Shown: one piece after another, positions 1 through 7,365 of the stretch | Position numbering within the stretch: position 1 is the first letter of the stretch | How the letters are laid out: each line of letters begins with the position of its first letter | IMG/VR virus record: IMGVR_UViG_3300025695_000092 | Coordinates: 1 to 24,374 of that record | Direction: 5' to 3' (one strand) | Source of the DNA: a virus | Length of the DNA: 24,374 bases | Notes under the pieces: model-generated | What the model was told of the DNA's origin: nothing | The model's database searches: none | Seen by the model: only the letters and a program-made list of their open reading frames with translations | Program-made: the position numbers and the translations under genes

Positions 1-198
1 GCAAACTCTATAGGAACTCAAGCTATAGATAATGAAAACACAGATGATTTTACTGCTTTTGAAGATTTAACTCAAGAGATTGTAGAAGGTTGGTTAGAAG
101 ACAGTGAATTAGATGTAGATGGCATTAAAGCAAGTCTTGATGCGCAAATTGAAAAGGCTATCAATCCTGTCAGCGTTACTAAAAACGTTCCTTGGTAA
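1..198 (+). CDS. 3' end of an upstream phage gene (DUF7936-like C-terminus)
   Basis: Frame 1 is open from the window edge to a TAA at 196-198, giving the last 65 residues of a protein whose start lies outside. The tail is acidic (FEDLTQEIVEGWLED) and then reads SLDAQIEKAINPVSVTKNVPW before the stop. This layout, a short acidic helix, 'xSLxAQIExxxNPxxVTKxxPW' and a terminal Trp, recalls a family of about 100-aa proteins common in marine phages (DUF7936 type), whose function I do not know. The match is from memory of the ending only. The gene is followed by a roughly 95-bp gap with a promoter, so it is probably the last gene of the preceding transcription unit. Confidence 0.6.
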   Translation, partial: ANSIGTQAIDNENTDDFTAFEDLTQEIVEGWLEDSELDVDGIKASLDAQIEKAINPVSVTKNVPW

Positions 199-249
199 AA
201 AACAATGGCTAATACTTACAAAAATAACTTGGTTTATATTAATTGTATA

Positions 250-267
250 AAAAAAATAGTATATTTG
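250..267 (+). repeat. 18-nt promoter repeat, copy 1 (copy 2 at 17416-17433)
   Basis: Seven A followed by TAGTATATTTG occurs unchanged here and at 17416-17433, both times just upstream of a gene and ending in the -7 promoter element. The A-run before the box may take the place of the missing -33 element. Two identical copies in noncoding gaps suggest a shared regulatory signal. Confidence 0.75.
260..267 (+). promoter_or_regulatory. Bacteroidota-type promoter, -7 element TATATTTG
   Basis: TATATTTG fits the TAnnTTTG -7 consensus of Bacteroidota primary sigma factors and lies 26 nt before the start codon at 294 in a noncoding gap. No well-placed -33 TTG is present: the nearest TTGs leave spacers of 14 or 28 bp. 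The preceding A-run and the box form an 18-nt sequence (250-267) found unchanged at 17416-17433, which supports a real phage promoter. It would drive the packaging genes. Confidence 0.65.
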
Positions 268-293
268 TAATATAAACATTAAAATTAAATAAA

Positions 294-533
294 ATGAGTA
301 AGATTAAAGAAGATCAACTTAAAAAATTACAAGAACTTGTTGGTACTATAAACAATTTACAGATGCAAGTAGGTGGGTTTGAAACGCAAAAGCACCAAGC
401 ATTACATCAGCTTTCAGAAGTACAAGGTGAATTGACCGTATATCAAAAAGAACTCGAAACTGAGTACGGAAAGGTGTCAATTAACCTTAAAGACGGAACT
501 GTATCCGAGGATACTCAGGAAGATGCAAATTAG
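294..533 (+). CDS. small coiled-coil protein of unknown function
   Basis: This 79-residue protein is almost entirely predicted helix. From about residue 5 to 60 it is rich in Leu, Gln, Glu and Lys with heptad-like spacing, and it ends in a short 'YGKVSINLKDG' strand-like stretch and an acidic tail. Similar small proteins occur in marine phage genomes as hypothetical proteins, and I cannot name a function. It is the first gene after the promoter at 260-267, starts at an ATG preceded by an A-rich leader, and overlaps the next start by 11 bp, so the two are probably co-translated. A structural accessory or oligomerising role is possible but is inference only. Confidence 0.7.
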   Translation: MSKIKEDQLKKLQELVGTINNLQMQVGGFETQKHQALHQLSEVQGELTVYQKELETEYGKVSINLKDGTVSEDTQEDAN

Positions 534-747
534 AAAGATATCTATAGGAGCTGACTACAAGTCTAGTTCTATGCATTATATACAGGGTCAGGATGTTCTG
601 AATGGTCAGTATTTTATACACTTAATACAATACGACTCAACTACCGATTCTTATAAGATATGGATAGAAAGAGATGGAGAAGTTTTACTGTGGAAGCAGT
701 TTAACAAAAATATGCCAGTATCTATAGAGTTTAATATAAACTTTTGA
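523..747 (+). CDS. hypothetical small protein
   Basis: This 74-residue protein has alternating hydrophobic and polar residues typical of a small all-beta fold (for example YFIHLIQYDSTTDSYKIWIE, then GEVLLWKQF). I see no catalytic motif, signal peptide or membrane segment. It overlaps the gene before it by 11 bp and shares a TGATG stop/start with the gene after it, so it lies inside a translationally coupled run leading to the terminase genes. I do not recognise the family. The tight packing on both sides and the full use of the reading frame are the main reasons to call it real. Confidence 0.65.
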   Translation: MQIRKISIGADYKSSSMHYIQGQDVLNGQYFIHLIQYDSTTDSYKIWIERDGEVLLWKQFNKNMPVSIEFNINF

Positions 748-1316
748 TGAGATCACCATTAAATTTTATTGTGCGTCCGCATGATGGAAGAAGGTATGAT
801 AATATAAAAAAGATAGGTGGTATAGATTTAATAACTAGCACCTCTCAAGAAGATCATACAACTTCCAATAGATACGCTACTGTTGTAGCTACTCCAATAA
901 ATTATTCTGGCGAAATAAGCGAGGGAGATACCCTTATTGTTCATCATAATGTATTCAAGTACTATTATGACATGAAGGGTAGACAGAAAAGTGGAAAAAG
1001 TTTTTTGATGGACGATCTATTTTTAGTAGATGATTACCAGTACTACATGTATAAACATGATGATAAGTGGAAGTCTAAAAATGAATTTTGCTTTGTAAAA
1101 CCTATTCCAAAAGAACAGCTATATATATATAGCCCTGGAGTAGAACATCCATTGATGGGTGAAGTTGTGTATACTAATAATATTCTATTGTCTTATGGTA
1201 TAGATTCTGGAAATATTGTATCTTTTAGACCTGACTCTGAATATGAGTTTAACATAGAAGGTCAAAAGCTATATAGAGTAAGAACAGACTGGATTACATG
1301 GATTCAAGACAAATAA
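747..1316 (+). CDS. two-domain GroES-like co-chaperonin (putative)
   Basis: This 189-residue protein starts at the ATG at 747, whose A is also the last base of the previous stop; a TTG just upstream is a less likely start. The last 55 residues align well by eye with GroES: 'GEVVYTN...GIDSGNIVSFRPDSEYEFNIEGQKLYRVRTDWIT' follows 'GkVvavG...vkvGDrVlFskyagtevkidgeeylilre.dIlai'. The first half has a second, more divergent copy: 'ATVVATPIN', 'GEISEGDTLIVHHNVFK' and a 'FLMDDLFLVDD' strand. So it looks like two GroES-type beta barrels in one chain, as if a GroES dimer were fused. Phage co-chaperonins such as T4 gp31 help the host GroEL fold the capsid protein, and a similar job is plausible here beside packaging genes. 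I cannot identify a typical mobile loop. Confidence 0.5.
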   Translation: MRSPLNFIVRPHDGRRYDNIKKIGGIDLITSTSQEDHTTSNRYATVVATPINYSGEISEGDTLIVHHNVFKYYYDMKGRQKSGKSFLMDDLFLVDDYQYYMYKHDDKWKSKNEFCFVKPIPKEQLYIYSPGVEHPLMGEVVYTNNILLSYGIDSGNIVSFRPDSEYEFNIEGQKLYRVRTDWITWIQDK

Positions 1317-1579
1317 AAGCAGATATTATACGTGCAGCAGAACAGGCTGTGAAAGAGCTTGTAAAGGTTGCACAGGAGAAGATTATAAAGAAAGATTTCG
1401 ATGACCTTTCTCCAGAGCTTGCGGCAGATAGGCTTAAGAACGCAGCTGCAACAAAGAAGCTTGCTATATTTGATGCTTTCGAGATATTGTCTAGAATAGA
1501 ATCTGAAAAAGCTTTATTAGAGGATAGTGGTTCTAGTGAAAAAGATATGAATAGTTTTGCTGAAAGAAGAGCTAAATAA
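1298..1579 (+). CDS. putative small terminase subunit
   Basis: This 93-residue mostly helical protein begins with a basic/amphipathic helix ('QIKADIIRAAEQAVKELVKVAQEK') and continues with 'DLSPELAADRLKNAAATKK' and 'FDAFEILSRIESEKALLE'. Proteins of this size and pattern lie directly upstream of large terminase genes in marine and Bacteroidota phages. On that basis it is probably the DNA-recognition subunit of the packaging motor. I see no clear helix-turn-helix, so the call depends mainly on position. It overlaps the preceding gene by 19 bp and the large terminase by 23 bp, suggesting coupled translation. Confidence 0.5.
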   Translation: MDSRQIKADIIRAAEQAVKELVKVAQEKIIKKDFDDLSPELAADRLKNAAATKKLAIFDAFEILSRIESEKALLEDSGSSEKDMNSFAERRAK

Positions 1580-3770
1580 CATTATACCTTCCTCTGTTCT
1601 AAAGAATAAGAAGTTTGAATACGGTTATGACGAAAAGTACGATGTAGTCGTGATATCTCGTGATGGAACTGTTGGTGAGATATGGAATATAAATGGCGTT
1701 AAGATAGCGCTTCCAGCTGAACCAAAACAAGTGTATAAAAGAAGTCTTAAAAAGGCAGAACAATACTGGGAACCCAGAGAATATCCAAAGCAACTACATA
1801 AAATACGATCGATATTCCAGTGGAATCAATCACCTAAAGACTTTAAGTCTAGGTGGGTTGATTATATAGAAGAGGAATTTGATAGACGTGAACAGGGTTA
1901 CTGGTTTTACAACAATGGCGTACCTACGTATATAACTGGGACACATTATATGTATCTTCAGTGGACTAAGATAGATGTTGGTCATCCAGATTTTCGTGAA
2001 GCAAATAGGATATTCTTTATATTCTGGGAGGCTTGTAAGGCTGATAAAAGATGTTTCGGTATGGTGTACCTGAAAATACGTCGTTCTGGATTTTCTTTTA
2101 TGTCCTCTTCCGAATGTGTTAATACAGCAACCCTTGCAAAAGATGCGAGAGTTGGTATACTTTCCAAGACTGGTTCTGATTCTAAGAAGATGTTTACCGA
2201 TAAGGTTGTGCCTATATCTAGCAATTATCCATTCTTTTTTAAACCCATACAAGATGGTATGGATAAACCAAAAACAGAGCTTGCATATCGTGTCCCAGCG
2301 TCTAAGATAACAAAGAAAAATATGTATGATATCGACGACGATGCAATTACAGGACTTGATACTACGATTGACTGGAAGAATACAGATGATAACTCATATG
2401 ATGGGGAGAAACTTTTGTTACTTGTTCATGATGAATCTGGTAAGTGGTTGAAACCCAATAATATACTTAATAACTGGCGTGTTACAAAAACATGTTTACG
2501 TTTAGGTAGTAGAATTATAGGTAAATGTCTTATGGGTTCTACTTCAAATGCGTTGGATAAAGGCGGTGATAATTTTAAGAAACTGTACTACGATTCTGAC
2601 CCAAACAATAGAAATGCTAATGGTCAGACTAAAAGCGGATTATATGGTTTATTTATACCTATGGAATGGAACTTAGAGGGATTTATAGACAGGTACGGAA
2701 ATCCAGTTATTGATACTCCTAAATCACCAATAGTAGGTGTTAACGGTGAACACATTCACCAAAGCGCCGTAAATTATTGGGATAATGAAGTTTCTTCATT
2801 AAAGAATGATCCAGATGCATTGAATGAATTTTACAGGCAATTCCCTAGAACTGAGTCACATGCATTTAGAGATGAGAGCAAATCTTCTATATTTAATCTA
2901 ACAAAAATATATCAACAGATGGATTACAATGATAATCTTATCAGAGATCGTGTTCTTGTCCGTGGATCTTTTCATTGGAGAGATGGAAAGAAGGATACTA
3001 ATGTTGTATGGGTTCCTGATAATAGAGGTAGGTTTTTAATATCGTGGATACCAAATCAAAAACTACAGAACAGGGTAGAGGTTAGAAATGGATTAAAATT
3101 CCCAGGAAATGCACATATAGGAGCTTTTGGATGTGACTCCTATGATATATCTGGAACAGTAGGTGGTGGGGGTTCTAATGGAGCTTTGCACGGGTTAACA
3201 ACATTTCACATGGATGATGCCCCAGTAAATGAGTTTTTCTTGGAATATGTAGCTAGACCTCAGACAGCAGAAATGTTTTTTGAAGATGTACTTATGGCCT
3301 GTGTGTTTTACGGGATGCCATTACTAGCTGAGAATAACAAACCAAGACTTCTCTATCATTTCAAGAACAGGGGGTACAGGAAATACTCTTTAAACAGGCC
3401 AGATAAACCCACTAGGAACCTTTCTAAGACAGAAAAAGAACTGGGAGGTATACCTAACTCATCTGAGGCTGTAAAGCAAGCACACGCATCCGCAATAGAG
3501 ACTTATATAGAAAAGTATGTAGGGTTAGATACAGAGGGTAGTTATAGATCTCCAGATGAAATGGGCTCTATGTATTTTTCAAAAACCCTACAAGATTGGG
3601 CTAGGTTTGATATAAACAATAGAACCAAGTTTGATGCCTCTATTAGTTCAGGTTTAGCCATTATGGCAAACCAAAAACATACATATCAAGACGTTAAAAA
3701 ACAGTCAAAAATAAGCATTAACTTTGCAAGATATAATAATCAAGGACGATTTAGCGAAATAATTAGATGA
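1557..3770 (+). CDS. terL: terminase large subunit (packaging ATPase-nuclease)
   Basis: This 737-residue protein has the two-domain plan of phage large terminases. In the ATPase domain a divergent Walker A-like 'KIRRSGFSFM' is at about 173-182, Walker B 'LLLLVHDE' at 286-293, and a coupling-motif candidate 'GSTSN' at 327-331. The RNase H-like nuclease domain starts near 520 with 'GAFGCDSYD' (catalytic Asp about 527), followed by Glu about 576 in 'MFFEDV' and Asp about 693 in 'TKFDASISSGLAI'. It pumps DNA through the portal and cuts the concatemer. The start appears to be TTG at 1557: an in-frame TGA at 1548-1550 closes the frame upstream, and the first in-frame ATG would remove about 130 conserved residues. 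The end overlaps the portal start by 4 bp (ATGA). Confidence 0.93.
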   Translation: MLKEELNNIIPSSVLKNKKFEYGYDEKYDVVVISRDGTVGEIWNINGVKIALPAEPKQVYKRSLKKAEQYWEPREYPKQLHKIRSIFQWNQSPKDFKSRWVDYIEEEFDRREQGYWFYNNGVPTYITGTHYMYLQWTKIDVGHPDFREANRIFFIFWEACKADKRCFGMVYLKIRRSGFSFMSSSECVNTATLAKDARVGILSKTGSDSKKMFTDKVVPISSNYPFFFKPIQDGMDKPKTELAYRVPASKITKKNMYDIDDDAITGLDTTIDWKNTDDNSYDGEKLLLLVHDESGKWLKPNNILNNWRVTKTCLRLGSRIIGKCLMGSTSNALDKGGDNFKKLYYDSDPNNRNANGQTKSGLYGLFIPMEWNLEGFIDRYGNPVIDTPKSPIVGVNGEHIHQSAVNYWDNEVSSLKNDPDALNEFYRQFPRTESHAFRDESKSSIFNLTKIYQQMDYNDNLIRDRVLVRGSFHWRDGKKDTNVVWVPDNRGRFLISWIPNQKLQNRVEVRNGLKFPGNAHIGAFGCDSYDISGTVGGGGSNGALHGLTTFHMDDAPVNEFFLEYVARPQTAEMFFEDVLMACVFYGMPLLAENNKPRLLYHFKNRGYRKYSLNRPDKPTRNLSKTEKELGGIPNSSEAVKQAHASAIETYIEKYVGLDTEGSYRSPDEMGSMYFSKTLQDWARFDINNRTKFDASISSGLAIMANQKHTYQDVKKQSKISINFARYNNQGRFSEIIR

Positions 3771-6187
3771 AAGAGGTAAAAATAGCTATAAACCCGTCTT
3801 CATTCCCAAGTCAATACGTACCTGACTCTAAAAAGAATACAAAAGAGTTTGGATTACAAATAGGACAGGCTATTCAGTACGAATGGTTTAAGAAAGATAA
3901 TGGAGGTTCAAAGTTCTATAGCCAATGGGATGCATTCCATAAGTTAAGACTATATGCTAGAGCAGAACAATCTGTTGCTAAATATAAGAATGAACTATCT
4001 GTAGACGGAGATTTATCATATATGAATTTAGACTGGACACCTGTTCCAATTCTACCTAAATTTGTAGATATAGTAGTAAACGGAATGTCAGACAGATTGT
4101 TTGATATTAAGGCTTACGCACAAGACGCAATGTCCGCAGAAAAACGGAACACTTATCAAGATAACATAGAGGCTGACATGGTCTCTAAAGATCTTTTAAG
4201 TCAAATAAAAAATGATTTTGGGGTAGATGCTTTTAACACACCTCAAGACCAGTTACCAGAGAATGATGAAGAGTTGCAACTACACATGCAGCTTAATTAT
4301 AAGTCTTCTATAGAACTTGCAGAAGAGGCTGTAATAAACACCATTCTACTAGAGAACAAATATGAAGATACTAGAAAGAGAGTATTATACGACATTACTA
4401 CATTGGGTATTGGATCTGTTAAGCATGAATTTCTTCCAGGTGCAGGGATCGTTACTAATTATGTTGATCCAGCAAACTTGGTGTATAGTTATACAGAAGA
4501 TCCCAATTTTAATGACTGTTTTTATTGGGGAGAAGTCAAGACGGTTCCTGTTACGGAAGTCGTAAAGATAGATCCTACGATAACAAATGAGGACTTAAAA
4601 ACTATAGGTCAGTTTAGTCAAGATTGGCACAACTCTCACAGAACTACACAATACTACGAGAACTCTTTATTTAATAACGATAGCGTAACACTACTGTACT
4701 TCAATTATAAGACCACTAAAAAGATGGTATATAAGAAGAAGGGTGAAAAGGTTATCGAAAAAGATGATGAATTCAACCCACCACAAGATATGATGGAAGA
4801 AAGAGGGTTTGAAAAAATCGAAAAGAAGATAGAAGTATGGTATGAAGGAGTAATGGTCATGGGGACTAATATTGTTTTGAAGTGGGAGCTAGCTAAGAAC
4901 ATGGTTAGACCAAAGTCTGCTTCTCAAAACGCGACGTCAAACTATGTAGCATGTGCACCAAGGATGTACAAAGGAAATATAGAGTCTTTATTAAGACGCA
5001 TGGTCCCGTTTGCAGATCTTATTCAGATGACACACTTAAAGCTCCAACAAGTAATACAGAAAGTAGTACCAGATGGTGTGTTTATTGATGCAGATGGCTT
5101 AAATGAAGTAGATCTTGGAAATGGAGCAAATTATAATCCTGAAGATGCACTTAGACTTTACTTTCAGACAGGTTCTGTTATAGGTAGAAGTTATACTCAA
5201 GATGGCGATTTTAATAATGCTCGTATTCCAATTCAAGAATTATCTAAGAATTCTGGACAAGCTAAAATATCCAGCCTTATAGGAAGTTACAATCACTACA
5301 TGCAAATGCTTAGAGATGTTACTGGGCTAAATGAAGCTAGAGACGGTTCTATGCCAGATCCTAGTTCTTTAGTTGGTTTACAAAAATTAGCGGCATTGAA
5401 TAGTAATACTGCAACAAGACATATATTAGATGGTCTTACAGATATAACTAGAGATTTGTCTGTAGCTCTATCTTGTAGAGTTTCGGATGCATTAGAATAC
5501 TTCCCGTATAAAGACGAGTTTGTTATGCAGATAGGTAAGTACAATGTTAACTTACTAGACTCGATAAAAGACCTTCACATATATGATTTTGGTATATTTA
5601 TAGAGGTAGCTCCAGACGATGAAGAAAAACAACAACTTGAGCAAAACATTCAAGTAGCGCTGTCTCGTGAAGCTATTGATTTGGATGACGCTATAGATAT
5701 ACGTGAAGTAAGAAATGTAAAGCTAGCAAACCAACTTCTTAAAGTTAAGAGAAAGAGAAAAGAAAAGGATAGACAGCAATACGAAATGCAGAAGATTCAA
5801 CAGCAGCAACAGTCTCAAATGCAATCTCAACAGATGGCTGCTCAGATGTCCGCTCAAAAGATGCAGATGGAAACTCAGTTAAAAATGCAGGTTGCTCAAG
5901 CGGAAGCTGGATTTGCATTGGAAAAACTTAGAGGTGAAGCTGAACTTAAAACTCAATTAATGCAATTAGAGTTTAATCTAAACATGCAATTAAGAGGGGC
6001 TGATGCTCAAATGCTAAAGAATAGAGAAGATAATAAGGAAAAATCCAAGGATGATAGGATAAGCAAACAGAACACGCAACAGTCAAGATTGATTGAGCAG
6101 CGTAAGAAAGACTTACCTCCTATTAACTTTGAATCTAATGAAGATACGCTAGATGGTTTTGATTTATCCGAGTTTGAACCTCGTTAA
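3767..6187 (+). CDS. portal protein
   Basis: This 806-residue protein follows the large terminase through an ATGA overlap, the usual portal position. The N-terminal half has the look of crAss-like/podoviral portals: 'WTPVPILPKFVDIVVNGM' (about 90-107), a long helix region 'SIELAEEAVINTILLENKYEDTRKRV', then 'GIGSVKHEF' and 'VDPANLVYSY', which belong to the wing/clip beta region. Around 520-550, 'DVTGLNEARDG' and 'LVGLQKLAALNSNTATRHIL' resemble the long stem and crown helices of portals. The C-terminal part (about 665-745) is a Gln/Met/Lys-rich coiled coil, probably the barrel or an extension of it into the capsid. It forms the 12-mer ring at one capsid vertex through which DNA enters and leaves. 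Confidence 0.88.
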   Translation: MKEVKIAINPSSFPSQYVPDSKKNTKEFGLQIGQAIQYEWFKKDNGGSKFYSQWDAFHKLRLYARAEQSVAKYKNELSVDGDLSYMNLDWTPVPILPKFVDIVVNGMSDRLFDIKAYAQDAMSAEKRNTYQDNIEADMVSKDLLSQIKNDFGVDAFNTPQDQLPENDEELQLHMQLNYKSSIELAEEAVINTILLENKYEDTRKRVLYDITTLGIGSVKHEFLPGAGIVTNYVDPANLVYSYTEDPNFNDCFYWGEVKTVPVTEVVKIDPTITNEDLKTIGQFSQDWHNSHRTTQYYENSLFNNDSVTLLYFNYKTTKKMVYKKKGEKVIEKDDEFNPPQDMMEERGFEKIEKKIEVWYEGVMVMGTNIVLKWELAKNMVRPKSASQNATSNYVACAPRMYKGNIESLLRRMVPFADLIQMTHLKLQQVIQKVVPDGVFIDADGLNEVDLGNGANYNPEDALRLYFQTGSVIGRSYTQDGDFNNARIPIQELSKNSGQAKISSLIGSYNHYMQMLRDVTGLNEARDGSMPDPSSLVGLQKLAALNSNTATRHILDGLTDITRDLSVALSCRVSDALEYFPYKDEFVMQIGKYNVNLLDSIKDLHIYDFGIFIEVAPDDEEKQQLEQNIQVALSREAIDLDDAIDIREVRNVKLANQLLKVKRKRKEKDRQQYEMQKIQQQQQSQMQSQQMAAQMSAQKMQMETQLKMQVAQAEAGFALEKLRGEAELKTQLMQLEFNLNMQLRGADAQMLKNREDNKEKSKDDRISKQNTQQSRLIEQRKKDLPPINFESNEDTLDGFDLSEFEPR

Positions 6188-6208
6188 AAATGTAATAATA
6201 TTAATGCG

Positions 6209-6216
6209 TAATTTTG
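6209..6216 (+). promoter_or_regulatory. Bacteroidota-type promoter, -7 element TAATTTTG
   Basis: TAATTTTG fits TAnnTTTG and lies in the 49-bp gap between portal and scaffold genes, 20 nt before the scaffold ATG. No -33 TTG is visible at the usual distance. A promoter here would allow separate, stronger expression of the scaffold and capsid genes. Confidence 0.5.
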
Positions 6217-6236
6217 CGCAGTAAATTAAATTTAAT

Positions 6237-7343
6237 ATGGAAATCAAAGTAAAAGAGGTCTCAGGACCTGGACAAAAGTCTGTTCAAGAAGTTGAAGAAC
6301 AACTACTTGAGCAGCATGAAGAAACACAGACCGCCGAAGTAGAAATTCAAAACTCGGAAGTCGAGACTACTACAGAAACTGCTGAGGAGCAGGCTGTAGA
6401 ACAAAGCACTCCTCAATTTGGGGAGGAAGACGTTCTTTCATTTATTAAGAATAGATATAACAAAGATATTGAATCTGTCGATGATTTGTTTACTCAACGT
6501 GAACAGAACAATGAATTGCCAGAAGATGTATCAGCTTTCTTAAATTATAAGAAGGAAACTGGTCGAGGTATTAATGACTTCATAAAGTTGCAGGTCAACT
6601 ATGATGAGTTAAACCCAGATCAGGTATTGCGTGATTACTATTCTGCAACTGAAAATGACTTAGACTCAGAAGATATTGAATATCTTATAGGAGAAAAGTT
6701 TTCTTATGACGAAGAATTGGATGAGGAGTCAGTTGTTAAGCAGAAGCAAATCGCAAAAAAAAGAGAACTTGCAAAGGCAAAGAAATACTTTAATGATTTA
6801 AAGGAGACGTACAAGGTTCCAGTCGAGTCGGCTAGTACACCTGTCAACGAAGAAGAATTGGAGTCTTACAATGCTTACAAGGAATATATATCACAGTCAC
6901 AAAGTGTCCAAGAAGAGAACAGTAAACGTGCGGAATACTTTGCCAAGAAAACTGAAGAGCTTTTCAACGATGAATTCAAAGGTTTTGAGTTCGTAATCGG
7001 TGATCAGAAACTTGTTTTCACACCTGGTGAAGCTAAGGAAGTAAAAAATGTTCAGTCTGATATCAACAACTTCATTTCAAAATATTTGGATGATAATGGA
7101 ATGGTAAAGGATCATGTTGGATACCATAAGGCTTTAAGCGCTGCTTTAAATCCTGATAAACTTGCAACCTATTTCTATGAAAAGGGAAAAGCAGATGCTG
7201 TGGGAGATGTTACAAAGAGGTCAAAAAATATTGACATGAATGTAAGAACATCACCTCAACAGTTATCTAATAATTCAGGATTAAAGATAAGAGCTGTAGA
7301 GTCTAAATATGACCGTGATTTTAAGATTAGATCAAAAAAATAA
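6237..7343 (+). CDS. putative capsid scaffolding protein
   Basis: This 368-residue, highly charged protein lies between portal and major capsid genes, the standard place for a scaffold. Residues 1-60 are very rich in Glu, Gln and Thr (for example 'EEQLLEQHEETQTAEVEI') and are probably disordered. The middle has long charged helices (about 150-250), and the C-terminus ends in a basic stretch 'YDRDFKIRSKK', reminiscent of the basic coat-binding tail of scaffolds such as that of P22. It would template procapsid assembly and then leave. No protease signature is seen in it or nearby, so proteolytic maturation is not supported. It has its own promoter candidate 20 nt upstream. The function is inferred from position and composition, as scaffold sequences are poorly conserved. 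Confidence 0.7.
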   Translation: MEIKVKEVSGPGQKSVQEVEEQLLEQHEETQTAEVEIQNSEVETTTETAEEQAVEQSTPQFGEEDVLSFIKNRYNKDIESVDDLFTQREQNNELPEDVSAFLNYKKETGRGINDFIKLQVNYDELNPDQVLRDYYSATENDLDSEDIEYLIGEKFSYDEELDEESVVKQKQIAKKRELAKAKKYFNDLKETYKVPVESASTPVNEEELESYNAYKEYISQSQSVQEENSKRAEYFAKKTEELFNDEFKGFEFVIGDQKLVFTPGEAKEVKNVQSDINNFISKYLDDNGMVKDHVGYHKALSAALNPDKLATYFYEKGKADAVGDVTKRSKNIDMNVRTSPQQLSNNSGLKIRAVESKYDRDFKIRSKK

Positions 7344-7365
7344 TAACTTTTAAAAACTATTAAAA

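Noticed and set aside
199-249. Terminator after the first partial gene
   Set aside because: Only short AT pairings such as TATTAATTGTATA are possible; no GC-containing stem with a T tract.
744-746. TTG as start of the GroES-like gene
   Set aside because: An ATG follows directly at 747 and forms a TGATG overlap with the preceding stop, a common coupling arrangement in this window.
1551-1577. Programmed frameshift joining small and large terminase
   Set aside because: No strong slippery heptamer or downstream structure was seen, and a TTG start explains the frame more simply.
1830-2252. 140-aa open frame on the - strand
   Set aside because: It lies fully inside the large terminase on the other strand, with Cys/Arg/Ile-rich low-quality composition and no promoter or start signal. 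A shadow frame.
6237-7343. Capsid maturation protease fused to the scaffold
   Set aside because: No Ser-His or similar protease motif could be found in the 368-aa protein; it is acidic and helical throughout.
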